A stretch of 9,973 nt of DNA from an uncultured Collinsella sp. (lineage in GTDB: Bacteria > Actinomycetota > Coriobacteriia > Coriobacteriales > Coriobacteriaceae), in NCBI GenBank assembly GCA_900544065.1, contig UQTR01000077.1:1-9973 (forward strand). The letters run 5' to 3'. Numbering within the stretch: the stretch's first letter is position 1; each line of letters opens with the position of its first letter. A model generated the notes under the pieces. It did no database searches. It was not told where the DNA came from and saw only the letters and a list, made by a program, of their open reading frames with translations. The position numbers and the translations under genes were made by a program. Below, in pieces: positions 1-6,186 of this stretch.

Positions 1-150
1 GTCAGCACCGCCGACTACTACGGCGGCGCCGAGGGACCCGTCGCCCCGCGCCCGGTCCACTCCGCGTTCGACCTTTCCAGGCTCGAGTCGGTCGGGTTCC
101 ACATGCCCGACTGGGAGGAAGAGCTTGGGGAGTACCTCAAGACGCTCTAG
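1..150 (+). CDS. rmlD: dTDP-4-dehydrorhamnose reductase, C-terminal end (partial)
   Basis: Only the last 49 codons are in the window, read in frame 1 and ending at TAG 148-150. The tail has the pattern usual at the end of RmlD/RfbD proteins: RPVHSAFDLSRLES, then a Gly-Phe turn, then MPDWEEELGEYL. In the family this is the RP-x-S-x-L-D-x-x-K/R-L helix followed by the final W-x-x-x-L-x-x-Y-L helix. RmlD reduces dTDP-4-dehydro-L-rhamnose to dTDP-L-rhamnose with NAD(P)H in the cytosol, the last step of activated rhamnose synthesis. The catalytic and Rossmann regions are off the window, so a bifunctional RmlC-RmlD fusion cannot be excluded. The glycosyltransferase and polysaccharide ABC exporter beside it fit a surface-glycan locus. 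A strong hairpin terminator follows 22 bases after the stop. Confidence 0.75.
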   Translation, partial: VSTADYYGGAEGPVAPRPVHSAFDLSRLESVGFHMPDWEEELGEYLKTL

Positions 151-172
151 CCGCTATCAACTTTTCGAGAGT

Positions 173-206
173 AAAAGCCGCCGTTCTTTAACGGCGGCTT
201 TTCTTG
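173..206. terminator. Bidirectional intrinsic terminator between rmlD and the glycosyltransferase
   Basis: A perfect 13-bp stem (173-185 with 190-202, core AAAAGCCGCCGTT) closes a 4-base loop, CTTT. It is flanked by A-rich sequence on the left and TTTTCTT on the right, so each strand reads a GC-rich stem ending in a T run. It lies between two convergent genes, 22 bases after the rmlD stop and 53 bases after the glycosyltransferase stop. It can therefore end both transcripts. Confidence 0.9.
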
Positions 207-255
207 TTGATGGCTATCTGCGCAGTGGTGCCAATAGTATTTTGCGGAAGATCTT

Positions 256-1224
256 TCACTCGCTTGGCGTGGTGGCGGACCTGCCGGGCTGGTCATCGTA
301 GGCGTATTTGCTGTACACGTTGACCTCCCACTGCTTTTTTTCGACCTTTGCCACGGAATCGAGGATGAAGCCGGTCGCAAGGCTCAGACCGCACAGGAAC
401 ATAAACGACGCGGCGAGCATGGCGGTGGGGAAGCGCGGAACGAGGCCGGTCTGGAAATACTCGACAACGATGGGCGTGCCCAAGGCGAGGCCGATCACCG
501 CAAACAGAAGCGCGACGAGGCTGAAGAACTTCAGAGGGCGGTAGTCCTTGAACAGCGTGCCAATCATCGCAACGACTTTAATGCCGTCGCTTACGGTATT
601 GAGCTTGGACTCGGAACCTTCCGGACGGTCGCGGTACTCGATGGGCACATCCTTGATGCGCCAGCGGTGGTCGACGGCGTGGATCGAGAGCTCGGTTTCG
701 ATCTGGAAGCCCTCGGAAAGCACAGGGAAGGTTTTAACGAACGGGCGGCTCATGGCACGGTAGCCGGTCATGACATCATCGAAGCTGTAGCCATAGATCC
801 ACTTGATCATGGCACGGACCAGATTGTTGCCAAAGCCGTGGAAGGCACGCTTGTTCTCCTCGGCATAGGTGCCGTTGGAAAGGCGATCGCCTACGGTCAT
901 GTCGGCCGTGCCGCTGAGGATAGGCTCGCAGAGGGCTTTGGCCGCCTCGGCGGGGTAGGTGTCGTCGCCGTCGACCATCAGGTAGCAATCGGCGTCGATG
1001 TCGCGAAACATCTGGCGGCACACGTTGCCCTTTCCCTGACGGGGCTCAAAGCGGACCGTGGCGCCGTGCTCGGTGGCGATGCGTGAGGTATCGTCCGACG
1101 AGTTATTGTCATAGACATAAACCGTCGCCTGCGGAAGCTCGCGGTGGAAGTCGTCGATGACCTTACCGATCGTGAGGGCTTCGTTGTAGCAGGGGATAAT
1201 GACGGCAATGGATTCAGAATTCAC
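256..1224 (-). CDS. Membrane-anchored family 2 glycosyltransferase (DPM1/GtrB-like)
   Basis: This 322-residue protein has an N-terminal GT-A fold: IIPCYNE at 9-15, DNNSSDD at 39-45, the metal and nucleotide-sugar motif DGDD at 85-88, the acceptor-site region VMTGYRAMSR at 151-160 and EGFQIETELS at 171-180. Two hydrophobic segments follow, at about 231-257 and 267-290, then a short polar tail. This layout matches polyprenyl-phosphate glycosyltransferases of the dolichol-phosphate mannose synthase/GtrB class, which load a sugar onto a lipid carrier at the inner face of the membrane. Donor and acceptor cannot be read from the sequence. The start is GTG at 1224-1222, preceded by AAGGAG with 6 bases of spacing. 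The gene is convergent with rmlD and divergent from the ABC exporter, so a role in the same surface polysaccharide is likely but inferred. A chain-elongating GT2 is the alternative. Confidence 0.88.
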   Translation of the reverse strand: MNSESIAVIIPCYNEALTIGKVIDDFHRELPQATVYVYDNNSSDDTSRIATEHGATVRFEPRQGKGNVCRQMFRDIDADCYLMVDGDDTYPAEAAKALCEPILSGTADMTVGDRLSNGTYAEENKRAFHGFGNNLVRAMIKWIYGYSFDDVMTGYRAMSRPFVKTFPVLSEGFQIETELSIHAVDHRWRIKDVPIEYRDRPEGSESKLNTVSDGIKVVAMIGTLFKDYRPLKFFSLVALLFAVIGLALGTPIVVEYFQTGLVPRFPTAMLAASFMFLCGLSLATGFILDSVAKVEKKQWEVNVYSKYAYDDQPGRSATTPSE

Positions 1225-1254
1225 TCAATGCTCCTTTGAATTTCAATCTCTGAA

Positions 1255-1283
1255 AGTATAGCCGTTTACGCCTGGCATCCTAA
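1255..1283 (-). promoter_or_regulatory. Candidate promoter for the glycosyltransferase
   Basis: On the minus strand a -10-like TATACT (1260-1255) lies 17 bases downstream of a weak -35-like TTAGGA (1283-1278). It is about 30 bases upstream of the GTG start. The -10 matches consensus at 5 of 6 positions and the -35 at only 3 of 6. It is read by eye and not tested. Confidence 0.4.
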
Positions 1284-1316
1284 GATGTGGGTTAGTTCTC
1301 CAGTTTTGTTGCGCGA

Positions 1317-1345
1317 TTCGTTTGCCTGCCTGTCGGGTCTATACT
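1317..1345 (+). promoter_or_regulatory. Candidate promoter for the ABC exporter genes
   Basis: A -10-like TATACT (1340-1345) sits about 40 bases upstream of the permease start. The -35 position at 17-base spacing holds TTCGTT (1317-1322), a poor match. It mirrors the minus-strand TATACT of the divergent glycosyltransferase, so the intergenic region 1225-1384 probably carries two back-to-back promoters. I see no convincing operator between them. Confidence 0.4.
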
Positions 1346-1384
1346 GTTCGTTTGTCAACGATTACGAGTAAAGGAGTTGCATCC

Positions 1385-2230
1385 GTGTCGGATCAGACAA
1401 AGCAACAAGAAACTCGCAGTCTGCCTGCGACGTTTGCTAAGAACGAATTTGAGAAGGACGCGTTTATCCTTCGTCAGCTGGTTACCAAGGATTTTAAGAT
1501 TAAGTATCGTCGCAGCGTGTTGGGCGTTGCGTGGTCGGTGCTCAACCCGTTGCTGATGATGATCGTCATGGCCATCGTGTTCTCGACGATTTTTGCCCAG
1601 GGTCGCAACGGCTCCATTACGCCCGAGATGTACCCGCTGTACTTGATCGTCGGTAACGTCACCTTTGCCGTTATGTCTGAGTCTACGAACCAGGCCCTGA
1701 CGTCGATCGTGGGTGCGGCTCCGCTGCTCAAGAAGGTCAAGGTTCACCGCTGGGTCTTCCCGGTGCAGAAGGTGCTCTTCTCGCTGGTCAACTTTGCCTT
1801 CTCGCTGGTCGCCGTCGCCATCGTTATGCTGTGGTTCCGCGTTATGCCTTCGTGGCACCTCATTCTGCTGCCTGTTTGCTTGTTCTTGCTTATGTGCTTC
1901 TGCATGGGCCTGGGTATGATGCTTTCGGCGCTCACCGTCTTTTTCCGCGACGTTATGCATCTGTGGAGTGTCGTCATCACGGCGTGGACCTATATCACGC
2001 CCATCTTCTGGACGACCGACTTCGTTGCGCAAATGCCCCATATCGTGCGCATCCTGGTCTATGCGAACCCCATGTACAACTACCTGCAGTTTATGCGTGA
2101 CATCTTCCTGTTCCAGACCACGCCTTCGCTTTTGACGTTTGGTATGTGCGTCGCTTGGGCGGTTCTTGCGCTTGCTATTGGCTACACCGTGTTCCATAAG
2201 TCCGAGCGCAAGTTCATCCTCTACATCTAA
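1385..2230 (+). CDS. Polysaccharide/teichoic acid ABC exporter permease (Wzm/TagG family)
   Basis: This 281-residue ABC-2 type permease has six predicted membrane segments, at about 50-71, 84-106, 130-152, 158-183, 190-212 and 252-271. Family hallmarks are the amphipathic N-terminal stretch DFKIKYRRSVLGVAWSVLNP at 36-55, FFRD at 187-190 before the fifth helix, and NPMYNY at 228-233. Wzm/TagG/RfbA proteins form the channel that moves undecaprenyl-linked O-antigen, teichoic acid or capsule-like polymer across the cytoplasmic membrane. The chosen start is GTG at 1385, with AAGGAG at 1371-1376 (8-base spacing). The frame is open back to a TTG at 1322, but that region has no ribosome site and reads unlike the family. 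The ATPase partner starts 11 bases after the stop. The glycan exported cannot be named, although the nearby rmlD suggests rhamnose may be in it. Confidence 0.92.
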   Translation: MSDQTKQQETRSLPATFAKNEFEKDAFILRQLVTKDFKIKYRRSVLGVAWSVLNPLLMMIVMAIVFSTIFAQGRNGSITPEMYPLYLIVGNVTFAVMSESTNQALTSIVGAAPLLKKVKVHRWVFPVQKVLFSLVNFAFSLVAVAIVMLWFRVMPSWHLILLPVCLFLLMCFCMGLGMMLSALTVFFRDVMHLWSVVITAWTYITPIFWTTDFVAQMPHIVRILVYANPMYNYLQFMRDIFLFQTTPSLLTFGMCVAWAVLALAIGYTVFHKSERKFILYI

Positions 2231-2241
2231 GGAGTGCTGTG

Positions 2242-3009
2242 ATGACTGAATCTGTTGTTGATTACAGCGAGCAGCCTCTGGCTGTCGAGGTCGACGACGT
2301 CACCATGATCTTTAACATGGCGTCCGAGTCGCTGACCAACCTCAAGGAGTACTTCATTAAGCTTGCCAAGCACGAGCTGTTCTTTGAGGAGTTTAGGGCG
2401 CTTAAGCATATCTCGTTCGATATTCATCGCGGCGAAGTTGTCGGTCTGGTTGGCACCAATGGCTCCGGCAAGTCTACGATGCTCAAGATCATTGCTGGCG
2501 TGCTTGAGCCCAGTGAGGGCAGCGTTAAGGTGCACGGTAACATCGCGCCGCTGATTGAGCTTGGTGCCGGCTTTGACCCCGAGCTGACCGCCCGCGAGAA
2601 CATCTATCTGAACGGCGCCCTGCTCGGATATACCAAGGAGTTCATCGATGCCAACTTTGACGGCATTATCGAATTCGCAGAGCTGCAGAACTTTGTCGAT
2701 ATGCCGCTTAAGAACTTCTCCTCGGGCATGGTGGCGCGTATCGCCTTTGCAATCGCGACGATTACCGAGCCCGATATTCTGATCGTTGACGAGACGCTGT
2801 CCGTCGGTGATGTGTTCTTCCAGCAGAAGTGCGAGGCCCGCATCCAGCACTTTATCCAGAGCGGCGACGTGACGGTTCTGTTCGTTTCGCACTCCATGGA
2901 GCAGGTTGAGCGCATCTGCCAGCGTGCCGTTTGGATTGAGAAGGGTGACCTTCGCATGGACGGCCCGGTCGATGAGGTCTGCAAGGCGTATCGCGAGCAG
3001 TTCAACTAG
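2242..3009 (+). CDS. Polysaccharide/teichoic acid ABC exporter ATPase (Wzt/TagH family), no C-terminal glycan-binding domain
   Basis: This 255-residue nucleotide-binding subunit has Walker A GTNGSGKST at 71-79, the family's GAGFDPELTARENIYLNG segment at 108-125, signature NFSSGM at 158-163 (the SSGM form typical of Wzt/TagH rather than LSGGQ), Walker B ILIVDE at 179-184 and the H-loop SHS at 216-218. It powers the permease encoded just upstream. The protein ends soon after the ATPase fold, so it lacks the extra C-terminal carbohydrate-binding domain of Wzt proteins that recognise a capped O-antigen. The start ATG 2242 is preferred over an adjacent GTG 2239, because AAGGAG at 2229-2234 gives 7 bases of spacing to the ATG and only 4 to the GTG. 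That ribosome site overlaps the permease stop codon, so the pair is probably translated together from one mRNA. Confidence 0.94.
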   Translation: MTESVVDYSEQPLAVEVDDVTMIFNMASESLTNLKEYFIKLAKHELFFEEFRALKHISFDIHRGEVVGLVGTNGSGKSTMLKIIAGVLEPSEGSVKVHGNIAPLIELGAGFDPELTARENIYLNGALLGYTKEFIDANFDGIIEFAELQNFVDMPLKNFSSGMVARIAFAIATITEPDILIVDETLSVGDVFFQQKCEARIQHFIQSGDVTVLFVSHSMEQVERICQRAVWIEKGDLRMDGPVDEVCKAYREQFN

Positions 3010-3011
3010 GT

Positions 3012-3017
3012 TATAAT
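3012..3017 (+). promoter_or_regulatory. Perfect -10-like hexamer before the tRNA gene
   Basis: TATAAT lies two bases after the ATPase stop codon and about 47 bases before the tRNA 5' end. No recognisable -35 is found at 16-18 bases upstream, where TATCGC overlaps coding sequence, and there is no TG extension. It may be the tRNA promoter, giving a 5' leader of about 40 bases to be trimmed. Otherwise the tRNA is read through from the exporter genes, since no terminator separates them. Confidence 0.35.
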
Positions 3018-3063
3018 TACTTGCGCCTGACAGGCTTGCGCTTGCTTGGGCGTGCGGTTATTT

Positions 3064-3140
3064 GCTCCATTAGCTCAGTTGGATAGAGCAGGGGACTTCT
3101 AATCCCAAGGTCGACGGTTCGAATCCGCCATGGAGCACCA
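3064..3140 (+). tRNA. tRNA-Arg (anticodon TCT, reads AGA)
   Basis: The cloverleaf can be drawn by hand. Acceptor stem GCTCCAT (3064-3070) pairs with ATGGAGC (3130-3136), followed by discriminator A and encoded CCA (3138-3140). The D arm is GCTC/GAGC around AGTTGGATA. The anticodon loop is CTTCTAA, with U33 followed by TCT. The T loop is TTCGAAT. Two stem positions do not pair in the DNA: 27G with 43A at the top of the anticodon stem, and 50A with 64C in the T stem. The other stem positions are Watson-Crick. The gene stands between the exporter ATPase and a terminator on the same strand, and converges with the aro operon. I see no integrase or duplicated tRNA 3' end suggesting an attachment site. 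Confidence 0.94.
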
Positions 3141-3149
3141 TCGTTTATT

Positions 3150-3182
3150 AAGCCCGGACCGCTTGGTGGTCTGGGCTTTTTT
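3150..3182 (+). terminator. Intrinsic terminator of the tRNA-Arg transcript
   Basis: A 10-bp stem (3151-3160 with 3168-3177; AGCCCGGACC against GGTCTGGGCT, one G-T pair) closes a 7-base loop and runs directly into six T residues, 3177-3182. It lies 9 bases after the encoded CCA. Read on the minus strand the same hairpin is followed by TTAATAA, a poor T run, so it would serve only weakly for the converging aroQ, whose stop codon is about 60 bases away. I see no better aroQ terminator in 3183-3244. Confidence 0.88.
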
Positions 3183-3244
3183 CATCTTGTGTGCTGCTGG
3201 AGCCGAGCGCGAGCAAGCCGCTGCTGTTTGTTGGGGTTGGCATT

Positions 3245-3682
3245 TTACTTTTCGAGATACTCCCTCAGCAGCTCCAACGCGTGAGCGTAGCCTTGCAGGC
3301 CCTCGCCAGTGATGGTGGCGAAGCAGGCCAGGCGTGCATAGCTCACCTGGCGGAAGTCCTCGCGTGTCTCTACGGCGCTGATGTGTACCTCGACGGCAGG
3401 GATGGCGACGGCCTTGAGGGCGTCGAGGATCGCGACGCTCGTGTGCGTGTAAGCTGCCGGGTTGATGACGATGCCGTCGACCTTGCCGTAGGCCTCCTGG
3501 ATCTTGTCGACGATGCTGCCCTCGTGGTTGGACTGGAAGACCTCGACCTCGTCGAAGCCCTGTGCAGCGCCCGCTTCCTGGCAAATCTGCACTAAGCGGT
3601 CGTAGTTGTCGCTGCCATAGATGCCCGGCTCGCGAATGCCGAGCATGTTGAGGTTGGGGCCGTTGATGACGAGTGCTTTCAT
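3245..3682 (-). CDS. aroQ: 3-dehydroquinate dehydratase, type II
   Basis: This 145-residue protein has the usual length of the type II enzyme, which makes 3-dehydroshikimate from 3-dehydroquinate by anti elimination (shikimate step 3) as a dodecamer in the cytosol. Visible motifs are INGPNLNMLGIREPGIYG at 6-23, carrying the flexible-loop arginine R17 and catalytic tyrosine Y22, then SNHEG at 51-55, INPAAYTHTS at 73-82 with substrate-binding N74 and H80, and VEVHISAVETREDFR at 97-111 with catalytic H100, R107 and R111. It is unrelated to the type I AroD enzyme. The start is ATG at 3682-3680 with AAAGGA upstream (about 7-base spacing). The open frame continues upstream to 3877, but that part only shadows aroEK in another frame. 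It is the last gene of the aro operon, set apart from aroEK by a 64-base spacer holding a strong hairpin. Confidence 0.96.
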   Translation of the reverse strand: MKALVINGPNLNMLGIREPGIYGSDNYDRLVQICQEAGAAQGFDEVEVFQSNHEGSIVDKIQEAYGKVDGIVINPAAYTHTSVAILDALKAVAIPAVEVHISAVETREDFRQVSYARLACFATITGEGLQGYAHALELLREYLEK

Positions 3683-3703
3683 GGCTGCTTCCTTTGCGGT
3701 TGG

Positions 3704-3744
3704 AAAACCACCACAAAAGTGCCTGTCCCCTTTGTGGTGGTTTT
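3704..3744. repeat. Perfect 14-bp inverted repeat in the aroEK-aroQ spacer
   Basis: Arms 3704-3717 (AAAACCACCACAAA) and 3731-3744 (its exact reverse complement) enclose a 13-base loop, which on the minus strand reads GGGGACAGGCACT. On both strands the hairpin ends in TTTT, so it resembles a weak intrinsic terminator. In the aroQ transcript it lies about 20 bases upstream of the start codon. It could be an internal attenuator that lowers aroQ expression, an mRNA-stabilising stem, or a copy of a dispersed REP-like palindrome. From memory, GGGGACAGGCAC-containing palindromes recur in such genomes, but I cannot check that here. Confidence 0.8.
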
Positions 3745-3746
3745 GA

Positions 3747-4997
3747 TTAGAGAGCGGGTGGGAGGGTGTCGAGGAGGGCTTGGGCGGTGTTGGCGGCGCA
3801 GTCGCGTGAGTCGATGATGTAGTCGGCCCAGGCGCGGTAGCGCGGCATGCGCTGCTCGGCCAGCTTGTCGATGCCATCGCGGGCGGTGATGGGGCGACCC
3901 TTGTGGGCGAGTTCGTCGAGCTTACGGTTGAGCATCACGATCTGACTGTTCTGGTGCAGTAGCGGGTAGTTCTCGTCGCGCGTGACCACGCCGCCGCCCG
4001 TGGAAAGCACCAGGCTGCTGCGCTTGGAGATGCCGGCCAGCGCCGCCGTCTCCTGCTCGCGGAAGGCCGCCTCGCCGCGCTCGACGATAAAGTCGGCGCA
4101 GGGCATGCCCACGCGCTCCTCGAGGGCGCGGTCCAGGTCGATGTGGTCTCGCCCCGTGAGCAGGGCAATCTGCTCGCCCACGCGGGTCTTGCCCGAGCCC
4201 GGCATACCGATCAGCGCGATGTTCTGTTCGCGGCGTGACAGGCGCTCCGTTACGTCCAGAATGCGCTCACGCGGAGTGGCCTGGCCGGTGTAGCGCTCAA
4301 CGGCTTGCGCCGCCTGGGCCACGAGCATCAGCAGGCCGCCGATGCAGGGGATGCCGCGGCGCTCGGCCTCGAGCATCAGGCCCGTGCGGGCGGGGTTGTA
4401 GACAATGTCGATGACGCCCTCGAGCGCATCGAGCCCCTCGAGCGTGCAGGGGGCATCGGGACAGTGGGGGAACATGCCGGCGGGCGTGCAGTTGACGAGC
4501 AGTGCGGCGTCGGACTGCTGCGCGATGTTGTCGTAGTTGACTTCGCTCGTGCGGCCGACCGGCACGACGATGGCGCCCAGGTCGCCAAGCACCATGCTGG
4601 CAGTGGTGCCGGCGCCACCGGTGGCACCGAGCACGAGGGCCTTCTTGCCGGCGACCTCAACGCCCAGCTCCTCGACTAGGCACTGAAAGCCGAAGTAGTC
4701 GGTGTTGTCGCCGCGTAGGCGGCCGTCGGGCAGGCGCGTGATGGTGTTGACGTTTCCCATACGCTCGGCGAGTGGACTCAGCTCGTCCAGGTATTCCATG
4801 ACGGCGCGCTTGTAGGGGATGGTCACGTTGGTGCCCTCCCATTCGTCGCCCGTCATAAAAGCCTGGAGGTCCTCGGGCTCCCGCTCAAAACGCACATACT
4901 CTAGCCCCGCGAGCTCCTTGTAGATGGTCGGGGTGTAGCTGTGGCCCAGCACGCGGCCCAGCACGCCGTAGGGGCGGGTTGCGGCGACATCGGTCAT
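3747..4997 (-). CDS. aroE-aroK: Fused shikimate dehydrogenase / shikimate kinase (AroE-AroK)
   Basis: One 416-residue frame carries two complete enzymes. Residues 1 to about 255 are shikimate dehydrogenase (step 4, NADPH-dependent): substrate serine/threonine in GHSYTP at 18-23, NVTIPYK at 57-63 with catalytic K63, GDNTDYFGF at 97-104 with D100, dinucleotide loop LGATGGAG at 123-130, GRT at 148-150, VNCTPAGM at 168-175 and LMLVAQAAQA at 223-232. Residues about 258-416 are shikimate kinase (step 5, ATP-dependent): Walker A GMPGSGKT at 264-271, DLD at 287-289 binding shikimate, FREQE with R313, STGGG at 332-336, lid GRPIT at 367-371 and RMPRYRAWAD at 383-392 with R383. Both domains keep their key residues, and the linker is only a few residues. 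The ATG abuts the pheA stop codon (TAG ATG), and its GGAGGT ribosome site is inside the pheA end, so translation is probably coupled. Confidence 0.95.
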   Translation of the reverse strand: MTDVAATRPYGVLGRVLGHSYTPTIYKELAGLEYVRFEREPEDLQAFMTGDEWEGTNVTIPYKRAVMEYLDELSPLAERMGNVNTITRLPDGRLRGDNTDYFGFQCLVEELGVEVAGKKALVLGATGGAGTTASMVLGDLGAIVVPVGRTSEVNYDNIAQQSDAALLVNCTPAGMFPHCPDAPCTLEGLDALEGVIDIVYNPARTGLMLEAERRGIPCIGGLLMLVAQAAQAVERYTGQATPRERILDVTERLSRREQNIALIGMPGSGKTRVGEQIALLTGRDHIDLDRALEERVGMPCADFIVERGEAAFREQETAALAGISKRSSLVLSTGGGVVTRDENYPLLHQNSQIVMLNRKLDELAHKGRPITARDGIDKLAEQRMPRYRAWADYIIDSRDCAANTAQALLDTLPPAL

Positions 4998-6143
4998 CTA
5001 GAGCACCTCCGTGTAACTGCCAAAGTAGGTGAAGCTCTCGCACACGTCGTCGATGGAATCGAGCAGGTCATCGAGGGCCTTGCTGCCAAAGGGGCAGTCC
5101 AGGTCAAAGTAGAACATAAACTCAAAGTCGTGCCCGGGGATGGGGCGGCTCTCGAGCTTGATGAGGTTGATATTGAGCGCGTAGAAGCGCTCGAGTACGC
5201 GATAGAGTGCGCCCGGCTCGTTGGCCGTGGTAATCATGAGCGAGGTGCGGTTGGCGCCGGGGTAGACGCGTGGCTCGCGGCTGATGACGACAAAGCGCGT
5301 GTAGTTGTTGTCCGAGTCCTGGATGTTGGGCTCCAGTACCTCCAGGCCGTAGAGTGCCGCGCAGCTGCGCGATGCGATGGCGGCAACATCGGTGCGTTCG
5401 GAGCTGGCGACCATCTCGGCCGACATGGCCGTGTTGGGGTACTTGGTGGCGTGCAGGTCGTGCGCCTCGATAAAGCCGGCGCATTGGGCAATGGCCTGGC
5501 CGTGGCTGTAGACCTCGTGCACGTCCGCAAGCTTGGTGCCGGGCTTGACGAGCAAGTTGTGGTCGATTTTGAGGCGAAGCGAGCGCACGATGTGGAAGTC
5601 GAACTGGGCGAGCAGGTCGTAGACGGCGTTGACCGAGCCGGCGGTGGAGTTCTCGATGGGCAGCACGCCAAACTCGCAGAAGCCGTCGCGCACGGCGCAC
5701 ATGACGCCCTCGAAGGTCTCGAAGAATGCGATGTCGGGCACGTCGAAGAGCTTGCACGCGGCGATTTGGCTGTAAGCGCCCTCGACGCCCTGGCAGGCGA
5801 CGGTGGCCGTTTGAGGGAAGGGCGTGTCGGAGGCTGCAGCCGTGGCGTGGGCCTTTTGCGAGACGGTGATGCCCTTGAGCTCGTTGATGTAGCGCTGCTG
5901 CTCGGCCTTGCTCATGCTCATGAGGAGACGGAACAGGGTGATGGTCTGCGCCTCGTAGCGCTCGGGCGCGCGGCTGGCGAGGCTGTTGAGCTTGGAGCGC
6001 TCACGGGCGGGGTCGAAGACGGCCTTGCCCATCTCGATTTTTGACTTGGCGACCTCGGTGGCAATGTCCATGCGTTCGACAAAGCTGTTGAGGAGCGTGG
6101 TGTCGATGCCATCGATGGCCTGGCGGATGTCAGCAAGGTCCAT
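4998..6143 (-). CDS. pheA: Bifunctional chorismate mutase / prephenate dehydratase (P-protein) with ACT domain
   Basis: This 381-residue protein turns chorismate into prephenate and then phenylpyruvate, committing carbon to phenylalanine. Residues 1-90 are an AroQ-class chorismate mutase: R7, R24, K35, R47, E48 and Q82/Q83 line up with E. coli R11, R28, K39, R51, E52 and Q88. Residues about 114-290 are prephenate dehydratase, with QGVEGAYS at 118-125, LPIENSTAGSV at 161-171, YPNTAMSAEMV at 235-245 and NNYTRFVVI at 279-287. Residues about 299-381 form an ACT domain with EPGALYRVL at 309-317 and ESRP at 331-334, the phenylalanine-binding feedback site. The start ATG 6143 has AAAGGGG upstream. 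The open frame extends to 6230, but that stretch overlaps aroC and has no family similarity. It sits 43 bases after aroC and directly before aroEK. Confidence 0.95.
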   Translation of the reverse strand: MDLADIRQAIDGIDTTLLNSFVERMDIATEVAKSKIEMGKAVFDPARERSKLNSLASRAPERYEAQTITLFRLLMSMSKAEQQRYINELKGITVSQKAHATAAASDTPFPQTATVACQGVEGAYSQIAACKLFDVPDIAFFETFEGVMCAVRDGFCEFGVLPIENSTAGSVNAVYDLLAQFDFHIVRSLRLKIDHNLLVKPGTKLADVHEVYSHGQAIAQCAGFIEAHDLHATKYPNTAMSAEMVASSERTDVAAIASRSCAALYGLEVLEPNIQDSDNNYTRFVVISREPRVYPGANRTSLMITTANEPGALYRVLERFYALNINLIKLESRPIPGHDFEFMFYFDLDCPFGSKALDDLLDSIDDVCESFTYFGSYTEVL

Positions 6144-6186
6144 GGAGACCCCTTTCACGTGTCGGGGGATGTTGAGGGGTGGGTAG

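Noticed and set aside
1322..1384. Upstream TTG start for the permease
   Set aside because: The extra 21 residues overlap the likely promoter and the ribosome site for GTG 1385, and they do not resemble the family's N-terminus.
1355..2197. Minus-strand open frame opposite the ABC permease
   Set aside because: It is full of charged His, Arg, Gln and Asp runs, the usual antisense image of a hydrophobic membrane protein. The plus-strand permease is certain.
3064..3182. tRNA-Arg as an integration site for a mobile element
   Set aside because: There is no integrase, no repeated tRNA 3' end, and ordinary housekeeping genes lie on the downstream side.
4941..6044. Long plus-strand open frame (367 codons) antisense to pheA
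   Set aside because: It mirrors pheA codon structure, its composition is repetitive in Val, Gly, Ala, Asp and Glu, and it matches no family I know. GC-rich codons on the other strand suppress stops by chance.
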